Shown here one piece after another: positions 7,088 to 13,956 of a stretch of 17,944 bases of DNA. Source of the stretch: Deltaproteobacteria bacterium (GTDB taxonomy: Bacteria > Bdellovibrionota_F > JAHFAK01); assembly GCA_023250585.1 (NCBI GenBank), contig JAHFAK010000030.1, positions 1 to 17,944 on the forward strand, in the 5' to 3' direction. The translations under genes were made by a program, and so were the position numbers. Position 1 is the stretch's first letter. Each line of letters starts with the position of its first letter. The notes below the pieces were generated by a model. That model did not search any database. It had not been told where the DNA came from and saw only the letters and a list, made by a program, of their open reading frames with translations.

Positions 7088-7996
7088 TCACTTTACTTCA
7101 TACCTCAACGATTCTTTTTTACCCTGTCTTTGTACATTTATGGTAAAATTCGATGCATTTCGCAAATCCTGAAAAAGTCCCAATGATGATTCAATACTAT
7201 CGAGATTTTTTCCATTGACCTGTTCAATGACATCACCATTTTTAAGTCCAAGTTCTCTGAAAATACTTTTATAGCGAATAGAAAGAATTTTAAATCCCTG
7301 CATTTGTCCTTGCACCATATAAGGAACCGCTCGTGCTTCACGTAAAATGTTGTTAATATCCGACAAAGATGCTTCAAGTTTTTCACGTGCAATCTCAAAT
7401 TCGTTCTCGCTCTTTTTATAAATTCCGTCCTCAACATTTCCTACTCCACCTTTTGATCCGGTGGAACTTTTTGAAGCCATATCTTCTTCTGACTGGAGTC
7501 CTTCAACTTCAAGATATTCTACATATCCACCTCTATTAATCAAAACCTTATTGCGCTGAATATCAACAATCACTCCATCTTCTAGTCTATCGTTCAAACT
7601 ATATTGGTCCGTCTGATTTTGATAAAAAATTGTCGCGATTGAATACTCGGGGATACTCATAATAACCGTACCCAAAAGCTTCGCTGCTATTTTGCTGCGA
7701 ACAACATTTTTATTTGCCTCATCGACTATCACTTGTTCTAAACTCTTTTGGGTATTTTTAGAATCAAAAATGTTCCGGTCACTAATAGTTTCGTATACTT
7801 TTTTATCTAATGACTTTTTGATGACCCTTTCATTCTTAATCCTCTCTAATTGGCCATTGTCTATTTTCTCGCCAGATATATACAACTGTGCTCCTACAAC
7901 ATTCATAATAATATTAGCTAACATGAGCCCTATAATTCCTAATGCAAATAAATTAATCGCCCAATTGTATTTCTTTAAATACAGTTCAATATTCAT
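7088..7996 (-). CDS. gspC: GspC, inner-membrane/periplasmic linker of type II secretion
   Basis: Bitopic protein linking the inner-membrane platform to the secretin. A short cytoplasmic N-terminus precedes a membrane helix at about residues 13-35. The homology region that contacts GspD N0 follows at about 65-165 (KIAAKLLGTVIMSIPEYSIATIF). Then come a Ser/Gly-rich linker, a probable helical segment (about 200-222), and a C-terminal PDZ domain (about 225-302, with LGLKNGDVIEQVNGKNLDS). The length of 302 aa is normal. It is the first gene of the operon: a strong promoter lies about 60 bp upstream and a hairpin closes the preceding gene. No strong Shine-Dalgarno is visible before the ATG. Confidence 0.93.
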   Translation of the reverse strand: MNIELYLKKYNWAINLFALGIIGLMLANIIMNVVGAQLYISGEKIDNGQLERIKNERVIKKSLDKKVYETISDRNIFDSKNTQKSLEQVIVDEANKNVVRSKIAAKLLGTVIMSIPEYSIATIFYQNQTDQYSLNDRLEDGVIVDIQRNKVLINRGGYVEYLEVEGLQSEEDMASKSSTGSKGGVGNVEDGIYKKSENEFEIAREKLEASLSDINNILREARAVPYMVQGQMQGFKILSIRYKSIFRELGLKNGDVIEQVNGKNLDSIESSLGLFQDLRNASNFTINVQRQGKKESLRYEVK

Positions 7997-8062
7997 ACTT
8001 CAATTATATCGGTTTATACCCGAAAAATCATCCCTTTTGTTAATAAATACTAACCTATTAAT

Positions 8063-8091
8063 ATTATAAGATATTTGAGCCCGAAGTGCAA
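8063..8091 (-). promoter_or_regulatory. Promoter of the gsp operon
   Basis: On the minus strand TTGCAC (8091-8086) and TATAAT (8068-8063) are separated by exactly 17 bp, close to the sigma-70 consensus. The expected transcript start is near 8056, giving a leader of about 60 nt to the gspC ATG. No operator is recognisable. Confidence 0.7.
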
Positions 8092-8116
8092 GGAAAAGAA
8101 TAAAGCAGAAAATATG

Positions 8117-8163
8117 AGCTGTGTTAAGAAGGGATTATATATTCAACTCCTTCTTACACAGCT
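8117..8163 (-). terminator. Hairpin after the DUF1844 gene, probable terminator
   Basis: AGCTGTGTTAAGAAGG (8117-8132) pairs with CCTTCTTACACAGCT (8149-8163) with a single bulged base and a 16-nt AT-rich loop. On the minus strand the hairpin begins at the stop codon of the DUF1844 gene and is followed by ATATTTTC, a weak U tract. It separates that gene from the gspC promoter. Confidence 0.55.
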
Positions 8164-8560
8164 ACTTCTTAACTTTTTCTACATATTTCATACGTAAATC
8201 ATAAAGAAGACTTGCAAGAAGTCTCTCTTCATTTTGATCAAGGTTCCCTTTTGTTTTTTCTGCCAAAATTGAGAGAATATCGATATTTTGTTTTGCAAGG
8301 TCAAAATCTTCTTCTTTTTTATTCGTTACCGGATTTGGCATTTCGCCTAAATATATGAGAGCAGAAGTACTCAAAGAAAATACAAAAGCGGAAAAATTTA
8401 ACTCAGGTGTTTGTTGTGAATAACTTGTAGCCTTTTTTTGTTCTTGTGTATCTTCTTTTTTAGAAAAAACTTTTTCATCCTGCTCTTTCTTTAAAGTTCC
8501 TTCTTCATCTAAAAAACGTTTATCAGAGACAGAAAAAGGTGTTTTCTTTTCTTTGTCCAT
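8162..8560 (-). CDS. DUF1844 family protein
   Basis: Small soluble protein of unknown function. Residues 1-50 are a Lys/Glu/Gln-rich, probably disordered N-terminus. The C-terminal 80 residues match the DUF1844 pattern: NFSAFVFSLSTSALIYLGEMPNP, then a Leu/Ala helix with the core IDILSILAEKTKGNL, then the closing LLYDLRMKYVEKVKK. AAGG lies 7-8 nt before the ATG. It lies between a 111-bp palindromic element upstream and a terminator-like hairpin downstream, so it may be transcribed alone or as the tail of the upstream operon. I infer no function. Confidence 0.85.
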   Translation of the reverse strand: MDKEKKTPFSVSDKRFLDEEGTLKKEQDEKVFSKKEDTQEQKKATSYSQQTPELNFSAFVFSLSTSALIYLGEMPNPVTNKKEEDFDLAKQNIDILSILAEKTKGNLDQNEERLLASLLYDLRMKYVEKVKK

Positions 8561-8590
8561 ACTAAACCTTATATAATCTCTCAGTTATTA

Positions 8591-8701
8591 GGGAGTAGGT
8601 AAGTTCCCAAAAAGTATTTCTATCGACGTCGCTTCCATAATACTATTAAGAACAGGAAAGCGCGCTCGATAGAAATACTTTTTGGGAACTTACCTACTCC
8701 C
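8591..8701. mobile_element. 111-bp MITE-like element with perfect 36-bp inverted arms
   Basis: GGGAGTAGGTAAGTTCCC and the 18 bases after it (8591-8626) recur exactly as the reverse complement at 8666-8701. The similarity continues inward imperfectly (CGCTTCC against GGAAAGCG), leaving a small unpaired centre. TTA occurs directly outside both ends (8588-8590 and 8702-8704) and may be a 3-bp target duplication. It lies 31 bp after the DUF4340 gene and 30 bp before the DUF1844 gene. It has no coding capacity. Perfect arms suggest a recent insertion. As RNA it would be a very stable hairpin, but no U tract follows on either strand. Confidence 0.8.
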
Positions 8702-8732
8702 TTACTACCTCATTTACTGAGCTGTTACAACC

Positions 8733-10490
8733 TTACTTATCTTTTTCTTTTTGCTCAAAAAAATTTGTTACTGCTTCATAGGAAGCTTTACTAACTTCAA
8801 GAACGATCCCTTCATCAGCTCTATACACAAAAGCTTTATCCATTTCAACTTTTCCAAAATGCACCTGAACGTCTTCATTATTTTTTCCTTTAATATGAAG
8901 TGTAAATCCCTTATCAAATTCATAGGGTTTTAAATCAGTATTAAAGCTAAATTTAGTTACTTTCAGATTATCAATAGCCTCGAGAAATTCAACTGCAGCC
9001 TTACTGTCTTTCTCAATCAGTTTATCGTTGCTATATTTTTGCCACGTATCGTTTGTATTTTGCACATAGCGAATCTTTTTTTCTGGTATACTCATCTCGG
9101 TTATATTCCATCGAGGAATGGTAACCAATTTTTCCTCACGCACATTTTCAACAGAAACCGCAAAAAGCTTGTCTTTATCCTCTTTTTTAATCGTATATAT
9201 AAACGGATCGTTATATTTTTTTACATAAAATTCTTTGGCTTGAGCATTTTCTCTGCCAATCATAAAACCAAATGTATTATTTTCGCTATCCTCGATATCA
9301 ACGCTCATAATTGGCTTTGTGAAACCATAGGTAGATTCTTTCTTAAGATCAGCATGAATGGATTCAATTCTCATGATTTCAATTGTCTTGAGTGTATTTA
9401 AAAAATTATTGAAGATCGTCTGGTCAGTTATAAATTTAACTGGCGTCGTTCCATACCATTTTAGAGCTTCATGAGAAAAAATTATTTGGCGATCTTTGGT
9501 AAAGATAAGTTTTTTTAAGTCCCTACTTTCGAAGTTTACTAATTTTTTATCAACTAAATCAGCGAGGGTTTTGTTCAATGTATTAAAATCTGATTCATCA
9601 AGAGAAACAAGAACATCGTTCTGAGAAGAGTGGAAATAAAAACTCTTTTCGCCTTTGGTATTTTTATTGAATGCAATACTAAACGTAATAGTTTCTTTGG
9701 TCTTAAGATCAAAACTCATCGTAATAGCTGGCTTCTGTAATCCATATTTTTTTAGATCATCGGGATCAGCTTTTTCAGTGATAAAAGATTGAGCATGAAG
9801 CTCTACAATAGCCGAGAGAAGCGCAGCAACTCCATCCCCTAAACTATGCACAATTGGTTCAGTGAGTATCCATTTCTTTTTATCTTCATCAAAAGAAGCC
9901 TTATAATGTCCATGTTCATTCTGTAAGGTAAAGCCGCGAATATCATCTGCTTTAAGATTGTGAAAAACGCTTTTTTCTCTCAATTCACTTAAATCTTTTG
10001 TTTTAATATCATCGAGATTTGTCTCCACAAGATACAGCGCCGGATCACTATCCTTTTTTAAATACGAAGCTGTTTTATCCGGACTTTTTGAACCGAGGAC
10101 AAAATTAAATTGTTTATTATCATTGGTATGAAAGGAAATAGTAGTCGCTTCAACACCGAGTCCAAACGTGTCGCCATTAACTTGGATATCTTTAATGGTC
10201 TTCTTAATTTGTAACATCACAATATCTTCACTTAAATTTTTTAGTACGGTATTATTAGCTTCAGTATTAATGGGTTCTAAAATTTTCCACGTTGAATCGG
10301 GAGACTTTTTAAAATCAAATTTTCCTTTTTGATTTTTTAATTCAATCTCAGTGATCGCATCTGCACCAAAGGTATACATCTTTTTTGCCTCTTCTTCATG
10401 TGTCTCTCGATTTTCTTTTCTCTGAAGAGATTTATGGGCAAGAAAGAAAAGTATTAAAAAGATGCCTAATACAATTAACGTTCGTTTCAT
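8733..10490 (-). CDS. DUF4340 protein with four tandem repeat units, membrane anchored
   Basis: An N-terminal hydrophobic helix (about residues 3-19) anchors it, with the rest probably periplasmic. The body is four copies of one unit at about 45-170, 182-316, 324-450 and 460-578. Each begins with a strand of the type ITEIELKN, GFTLQN or LKKLIFT. A W-containing strand follows (WKILEPI, WILTEPI, WYGTTP, WQKY), then a helix, then (in units 1-3) a YG/FG-containing turn (TFGLGV, KYGLQKP, TYGFTKP), and finally a strand with the pattern of FVLGSKSPDKTASYL. This matches DUF4340 (found beside Gld-like ABC genes). AAGGA lies 8 nt before the ATG. The gene is last in the ABC operon, separated from its neighbour by a repeat hairpin. 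Its biochemical role is unknown; position suggests it works with the transporter. Confidence 0.85.
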   Translation of the reverse strand: MKRTLIVLGIFLILFFLAHKSLQRKENRETHEEEAKKMYTFGADAITEIELKNQKGKFDFKKSPDSTWKILEPINTEANNTVLKNLSEDIVMLQIKKTIKDIQVNGDTFGLGVEATTISFHTNDNKQFNFVLGSKSPDKTASYLKKDSDPALYLVETNLDDIKTKDLSELREKSVFHNLKADDIRGFTLQNEHGHYKASFDEDKKKWILTEPIVHSLGDGVAALLSAIVELHAQSFITEKADPDDLKKYGLQKPAITMSFDLKTKETITFSIAFNKNTKGEKSFYFHSSQNDVLVSLDESDFNTLNKTLADLVDKKLVNFESRDLKKLIFTKDRQIIFSHEALKWYGTTPVKFITDQTIFNNFLNTLKTIEIMRIESIHADLKKESTYGFTKPIMSVDIEDSENNTFGFMIGRENAQAKEFYVKKYNDPFIYTIKKEDKDKLFAVSVENVREEKLVTIPRWNITEMSIPEKKIRYVQNTNDTWQKYSNDKLIEKDSKAAVEFLEAIDNLKVTKFSFNTDLKPYEFDKGFTLHIKGKNNEDVQVHFGKVEMDKAFVYRADEGIVLEVSKASYEAVTNFFEQKEKDK

Positions 10491-10508
10491 TATAAAATCC
10501 TTATTTTC

Positions 10509-10579
10509 GGTTAGTGGTTTTCGGTTTGCAGTTAACGCTTTTAGAACTTTTTTCAGACGCTAACCGCTCACCGCTAACC
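10509..10579. repeat. GGTTAGCGGT-type palindromic repeat, copy 2
   Basis: GGTTAGTGGT (10509-10518) faces ACCGCTAACC (10570-10579), with imperfect pairing between. The minus strand of 10557-10579 matches 2754-2776 at 22 of 23 bases, and the bases after it remain similar (an A-rich stretch ending in GCG). It fills the gap between the GldG-like gene and the DUF4340 gene but ends before the DUF4340 ribosome-binding site, so that site is intact. Confidence 0.75.
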
Positions 10580-10582
10580 ACT

Positions 10583-12175
10583 TTATCGACGTTTCCTCCA
10601 ATACCATACTAAAAGTCCAAAAAGGAGAATAAGTTGAGGTATGGCAAGCACACATAAATAAAATACAAAGCTTGCTTCCTGAGGTGCCCAATTAATGCGA
10701 GATGATTTAATCATCTTAGGACGAACAGAAATTTTTTCAACTTCTCCATTGAGCCAATTAAGACAGTTCAAAAAGAGATTATGATTGGAAGCTCCACCTA
10801 ATCGCTGATTTGAAATAAATGATGCATTTCCTATAACAACGACTTTGGAATTTTTAGCTGCTCCCACATTTTTCATCGATGTCATAAGTACTGAAAACGG
10901 AGCGCCCGTATCATTAGAATCTTTTTTAGCATTACCTTGAAAAATTGAATTAAAGTTCTTTTCACCCCAATACACCGGACCATCGACTTTTATAATTGAT
11001 TCAACCGTAGGAGCCGTGGCAGCCGTAATCTTTGTTAATGGCCGTGTAAATTGAAGAACAACCTTACCATTAAAATCTTTTGTTATTTCGTGTTGCTCAT
11101 ATGAGGCGATATGTACTTCCGGTCTTACTTGTGAGCCAAACATCGCACGCAAAAACTCAGGAATTTCCGGCGCAAACATAATGACTTCACTTCCAAGTCC
11201 GATTCCATATTCACTAAGTATGCCTTCAAAACCCGTTTCAATGAGTTTTGTTTTTGCTACATCAAAAATAGGTTCAAGCATGAAAAAGGCATTTCCGCCT
11301 CCGTCGAGATAGCTTTTTATTTTTGCAATTTCATCAGTACTGAAATTATTCTTAGGCCCGACAACAATTAAGAGAGCTGCATCGGCAGGGACTTTTGCTT
11401 CTTTGCCTAAATCAACATTTTTTGAAGTGTATCCTTCATTTTCAATATACTTTGCAATGATGTTGTATCCAGTCGCTTCTTCATTCTTAATATCACCTTC
11501 TCCATGACCAGTAGTAAAATAAATAAAGGTGTCCGCACCTTTTGTGATTTGAATAAGCCCATTTGTGATATTCTGTTCATCGAGACCTTGGAGAATATTC
11601 TTTTTACCGCTGTGTCCTACAATAACTGCCATGCCATTTGAAACTTCAAGTTCTTTAGCACGTCCTGGGTTCTCATCAGCATCGAACAATTCTAATTTTA
11701 TTTTATCTGAGTAATAGCGATAGCGATCAACGATATCTTTCAGTACTATACGTCCCTGGACACCAACATTGTAAAAACCGATTACGGTTATTTCTTCTTT
11801 AAGATTTTTTGTAATATTAATGGATTGAGACTCAAGTGAAAATACTTTATCCGCAGTCAAATCAATTTTTGCATTGAACGTCGGTTCAGTAACAAAAATA
11901 ACATTTGCAAAAACAAGAATTCCAAAGAGCAAAAAAACATAAATAAATGCATTCGTGCCCCGTAATGTTGAACGCTCTTTCATGGAACTTTTTAGAGAGC
12001 CGCTATTAAAAACAAGATAAAGAACAAGGAAGACGACCCCCACAATTGAATTAATAATGGGGTAAAGAGATAGTGATGCTCCTTTACCTTGGAGTAAATC
12101 GAGTACAAAACTCAATATACCAAAAATAATAGAAACTATACCAATGATACCAAAATATCGAGACGCTGCCCGCAT
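10583..12175 (-). CDS. GldG-like ABC transporter auxiliary protein
   Basis: Membrane protein of the GldG / ABC-type uncharacterised auxiliary family. There are three predicted membrane helices at the N-terminus (about residues 7-27, 38-56, 76-96). A large extracytoplasmic domain then starts with the family motif DLTADKVFSLESQS (105-118) and contains YFTTGHGEGDI (219-229) and EIAKIKSYLDGGGNAFFMLEP. A last helix at about 503-525 is followed by a basic cytoplasmic end. The length of 530 aa is normal. GGAGG lies in the end of the permease gene 7 nt before the ATG, and the genes are 4 bp apart, so they are co-translated. In gliding Bacteroidetes the GldAFG set supports motility; outside that group the substrate is unknown and no motility gene is seen here. 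Confidence 0.88.
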   Translation of the reverse strand: MRAASRYFGIIGIVSIIFGILSFVLDLLQGKGASLSLYPIINSIVGVVFLVLYLVFNSGSLKSSMKERSTLRGTNAFIYVFLLFGILVFANVIFVTEPTFNAKIDLTADKVFSLESQSINITKNLKEEITVIGFYNVGVQGRIVLKDIVDRYRYYSDKIKLELFDADENPGRAKELEVSNGMAVIVGHSGKKNILQGLDEQNITNGLIQITKGADTFIYFTTGHGEGDIKNEEATGYNIIAKYIENEGYTSKNVDLGKEAKVPADAALLIVVGPKNNFSTDEIAKIKSYLDGGGNAFFMLEPIFDVAKTKLIETGFEGILSEYGIGLGSEVIMFAPEIPEFLRAMFGSQVRPEVHIASYEQHEITKDFNGKVVLQFTRPLTKITAATAPTVESIIKVDGPVYWGEKNFNSIFQGNAKKDSNDTGAPFSVLMTSMKNVGAAKNSKVVVIGNASFISNQRLGGASNHNLFLNCLNWLNGEVEKISVRPKMIKSSRINWAPQEASFVFYLCVLAIPQLILLFGLLVWYWRKRR

Positions 12176-12179
12176 AGGT

Positions 12180-12986
12180 TTACCTCCATTTAGAAGATTC
12201 TAAAGATGTCTTGGTTAAAAAGATAAAGAAGACAATAATGCTTACAAAATATAATGTATCGTTTAGATCGAGTGTGCCTTTAGCAAAGTTTGCAAAATGA
12301 CCCGTAATTGAGAGATATCCCAAGACACTTCCAATTGCTCCACTCGTAAGCTGACTTGCCCATCCAATAATTAAGAGCAATAAACCAATGGCAAAAGAAA
12401 TGAAGTACGCATTGATTTGATTGGATGTAAGGCTCGACGTAAAAAGCCCAATTGATAAAAGCAATGTTGCTACAAATATAAGTCCAATATAACCAGAAAC
12501 CAAAGGACCGAGTTCAGGATTACCAAAGTAAAACAAAATGCACATAAATAATGCTGTAAGACTTAATGCTAAAAGGATAAAGAAAAATGATCCGAAGAAC
12601 TTTCCGAGTACAATATTAAATGTTGAAATGGGTGATGTCATAAGCAGTTCATCGGTTTTTTGTTTTTTCTCTTCAGCAATAAGTCGCATCGAAAGTGCTG
12701 GAACAACAAATATCAAAACAATAATTAAAAATTGCAAAAATGGTGCAATGACACGTTCATTTAAATTCAATCGTTCGAGTAATGCTGGATTTCTATAGAG
12801 CTGAGCATACATTTGATACTGATTAATCATTGCAAAGAAATTTGAAAGGAGCATATAGAAGTAAATACCACTTATAACGGTGATGACACATAAAACAGAG
12901 TATGCAATGGGAGAAACAAAATAACCTTTAAGCTCTTTATTAACAATAGCACAACTACTTTTCATACTTAGTATACAATTACGCAT
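12180..12986 (-). CDS. ABC-2 type permease, GldF-like
   Basis: Inner-membrane permease with about six hydrophobic segments (about residues 28-48, 80-102, 126-153, 160-182, 190-212, 242-260). The cytoplasmic coupling motif RLIAEEKKQKTDELLMTSPI (101-120) is characteristic of the ABC-2/GldF group. The length of 268 aa is normal. GGAGG lies 6 nt before the ATG at 12986, which overlaps the ATPase stop by 8 bp. That supports this start over an internal Met (residue 8, MKSSCAIV). It would form the channel for the ATPase upstream. Confidence 0.9.
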   Translation of the reverse strand: MRNCILSMKSSCAIVNKELKGYFVSPIAYSVLCVITVISGIYFYMLLSNFFAMINQYQMYAQLYRNPALLERLNLNERVIAPFLQFLIIVLIFVVPALSMRLIAEEKKQKTDELLMTSPISTFNIVLGKFFGSFFFILLALSLTALFMCILFYFGNPELGPLVSGYIGLIFVATLLLSIGLFTSSLTSNQINAYFISFAIGLLLLIIGWASQLTSGAIGSVLGYLSITGHFANFAKGTLDLNDTLYFVSIIVFFIFLTKTSLESSKWR

Positions 12987-13707
12987 GCAGCACCTCCGTT
13001 TCCCCTTTGGTAACTAAATCCAGGAAGGCGTCTTCCAAGGTTTTTCCTTTAGTCAGTGTTTCGAGCGATTCTTTCGCAATAACTTTTCCTCTATTAATAA
13101 CTACAGCTCGTTGGCATGTCATCGTTACTTCAGGCAATATATGCGTCGATAAAATAATTGAATGCGACCCGGAGAGTTCTTTAATTAAATTTCTAATTTC
13201 GCTGATCTGTCGCGGATCAAGCCCGGCAGTTGGTTCATCTAAAATGAGAACCTTCGGATCATGAATAATTGCCTGAGCAATTCCCACTCGCTGACGAAAA
13301 CCTTTTGATAGATTGCCAATAATACGCGTGGAAACTTCCTTCAGGCTGCATTTTTCTATAGTCCACTCGAGTCGTTCTTTGCGTTTGGATCGTGGTATAC
13401 CTTTTATTTTTGATACAAAAGAAAGATATGAATGCACGGTCATATCGAGATAGAGCGGAGGGAGTTCAGGCAAATAGCCAATGCGCTTTCGAACTTCCAT
13501 GGGATCTTTCATAATATCAAATCCTGCTACGTGAACTTTACCAGATGTGGCGGGAATATAGCCCGTCAAAATCCGCATAGTTGTCGTTTTACCAGCGCCA
13601 TTTGGGCCGAGAAATCCCAGGATTTCTCCTTCTTTGAGTTCAAATGAAACATCATCGATCGCCCATAAGTCACCAAAACGTTTGCGTAAGTTTTCCACAC
13701 TAATCAT
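12979..13707 (-). CDS. ABC transporter ATP-binding protein, GldA-like
   Basis: Cytoplasmic ATPase of the exporter. Walker A is GPNGAGKTT (34-42). The Q-loop region is IGYLPE, with Glu in the place usually held by Gln, as is common in this group. The signature is LSKGFRQRVG (133-142), Walker B VLILDEP (153-159), and the switch His is His189 (ILSTHIL). The C-terminal LEDAFLDLV is the usual end of the family. The length is 242 aa. AGGAG lies 6-7 nt before the ATG. It is the first gene of the operon ATPase-permease-GldG-DUF4340, with a promoter at 13755-13783. Confidence 0.93.
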   Translation of the reverse strand: MISVENLRKRFGDLWAIDDVSFELKEGEILGFLGPNGAGKTTTMRILTGYIPATSGKVHVAGFDIMKDPMEVRKRIGYLPELPPLYLDMTVHSYLSFVSKIKGIPRSKRKERLEWTIEKCSLKEVSTRIIGNLSKGFRQRVGIAQAIIHDPKVLILDEPTAGLDPRQISEIRNLIKELSGSHSIILSTHILPEVTMTCQRAVVINRGKVIAKESLETLTKGKTLEDAFLDLVTKGETEVLHA

Positions 13708-13754
13708 ATACGCTCCTGTGTTGTTAGATGAATATTTTTTAAAAGTGGACTTAA

Positions 13755-13783
13755 AGTTTATTTTCAGAAAAAAGGTTTGTCAA
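13755..13783 (-). promoter_or_regulatory. Promoter of the ABC operon
   Basis: On the minus strand TTGACA (13783-13778) is a perfect -35 box. After 17 bp TAAACT (13760-13755) is an acceptable -10 box. The leader to the ATPase ATG would be about 40 nt. Confidence 0.6.
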
Positions 13784-13793
13784 GCAAGCGACC

Positions 13794-13917
13794 AAAACGT
13801 GCCCGGCAACTTCCGGTCAAAAAATCGACAAAAAGGTACCCCCATATTTAAAAGATGATGTAAAATGAGGTGTACCATTTGGTCGAAAAATGGACCGAAA
13901 GTTGCCGGGCACGTTTT
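13794..13917. repeat. 124-bp imperfect inverted repeat, possibly a deleted IS end pair
   Basis: AAAACGTGCCCGGCAACTT (13794-13812) and its exact reverse complement (13899-13917) bound the element. Inner blocks also mirror each other with small gaps: CCGGTC against GGACCG, ATCGAC against GGTCGA, and AGGTAC against GTACC. Several short blocks inside each end, and TG...CA limits at 13800 and 13911, resemble IS21-family termini, but I see no target duplication, so this is a guess. It lies 39 bp after the metallopeptidase gene, and the outer AAAA/TTTT could also let the arms act as a weak terminator. Confidence 0.6.
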
Positions 13918-13956
13918 AACGTTTTAAAATAGTTAGCGTTTGAATGCGACTTAGTA

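Noticed and set aside
7074-7091. GTG at 7091 as the gspD start
   Set aside because: It would give a TGA/GTG overlap with gspC, but the only Shine-Dalgarno (7085-7080) lies downstream of it and fits ATG 7073 or 7076. The predicted signal peptide is also better from there.
7997-8012. TATAAT just before the gspC ATG as a second promoter
   Set aside because: No acceptable -35 box lies 16-18 bp upstream, and transcription would begin at or inside the start codon. The pair at 8063-8091 is much better.
8561-8626. Promoter for the DUF1844 gene inside the 111-bp element
   Set aside because: TATAT and TTGGGA occur but not at a usable spacing, so I could not support a promoter here.
10509-10579. Repeat between GldG and DUF4340 genes as an intrinsic terminator
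   Set aside because: The stem is imperfect, no U tract follows on the minus strand, and the DUF4340 gene belongs with the upstream operon by content.
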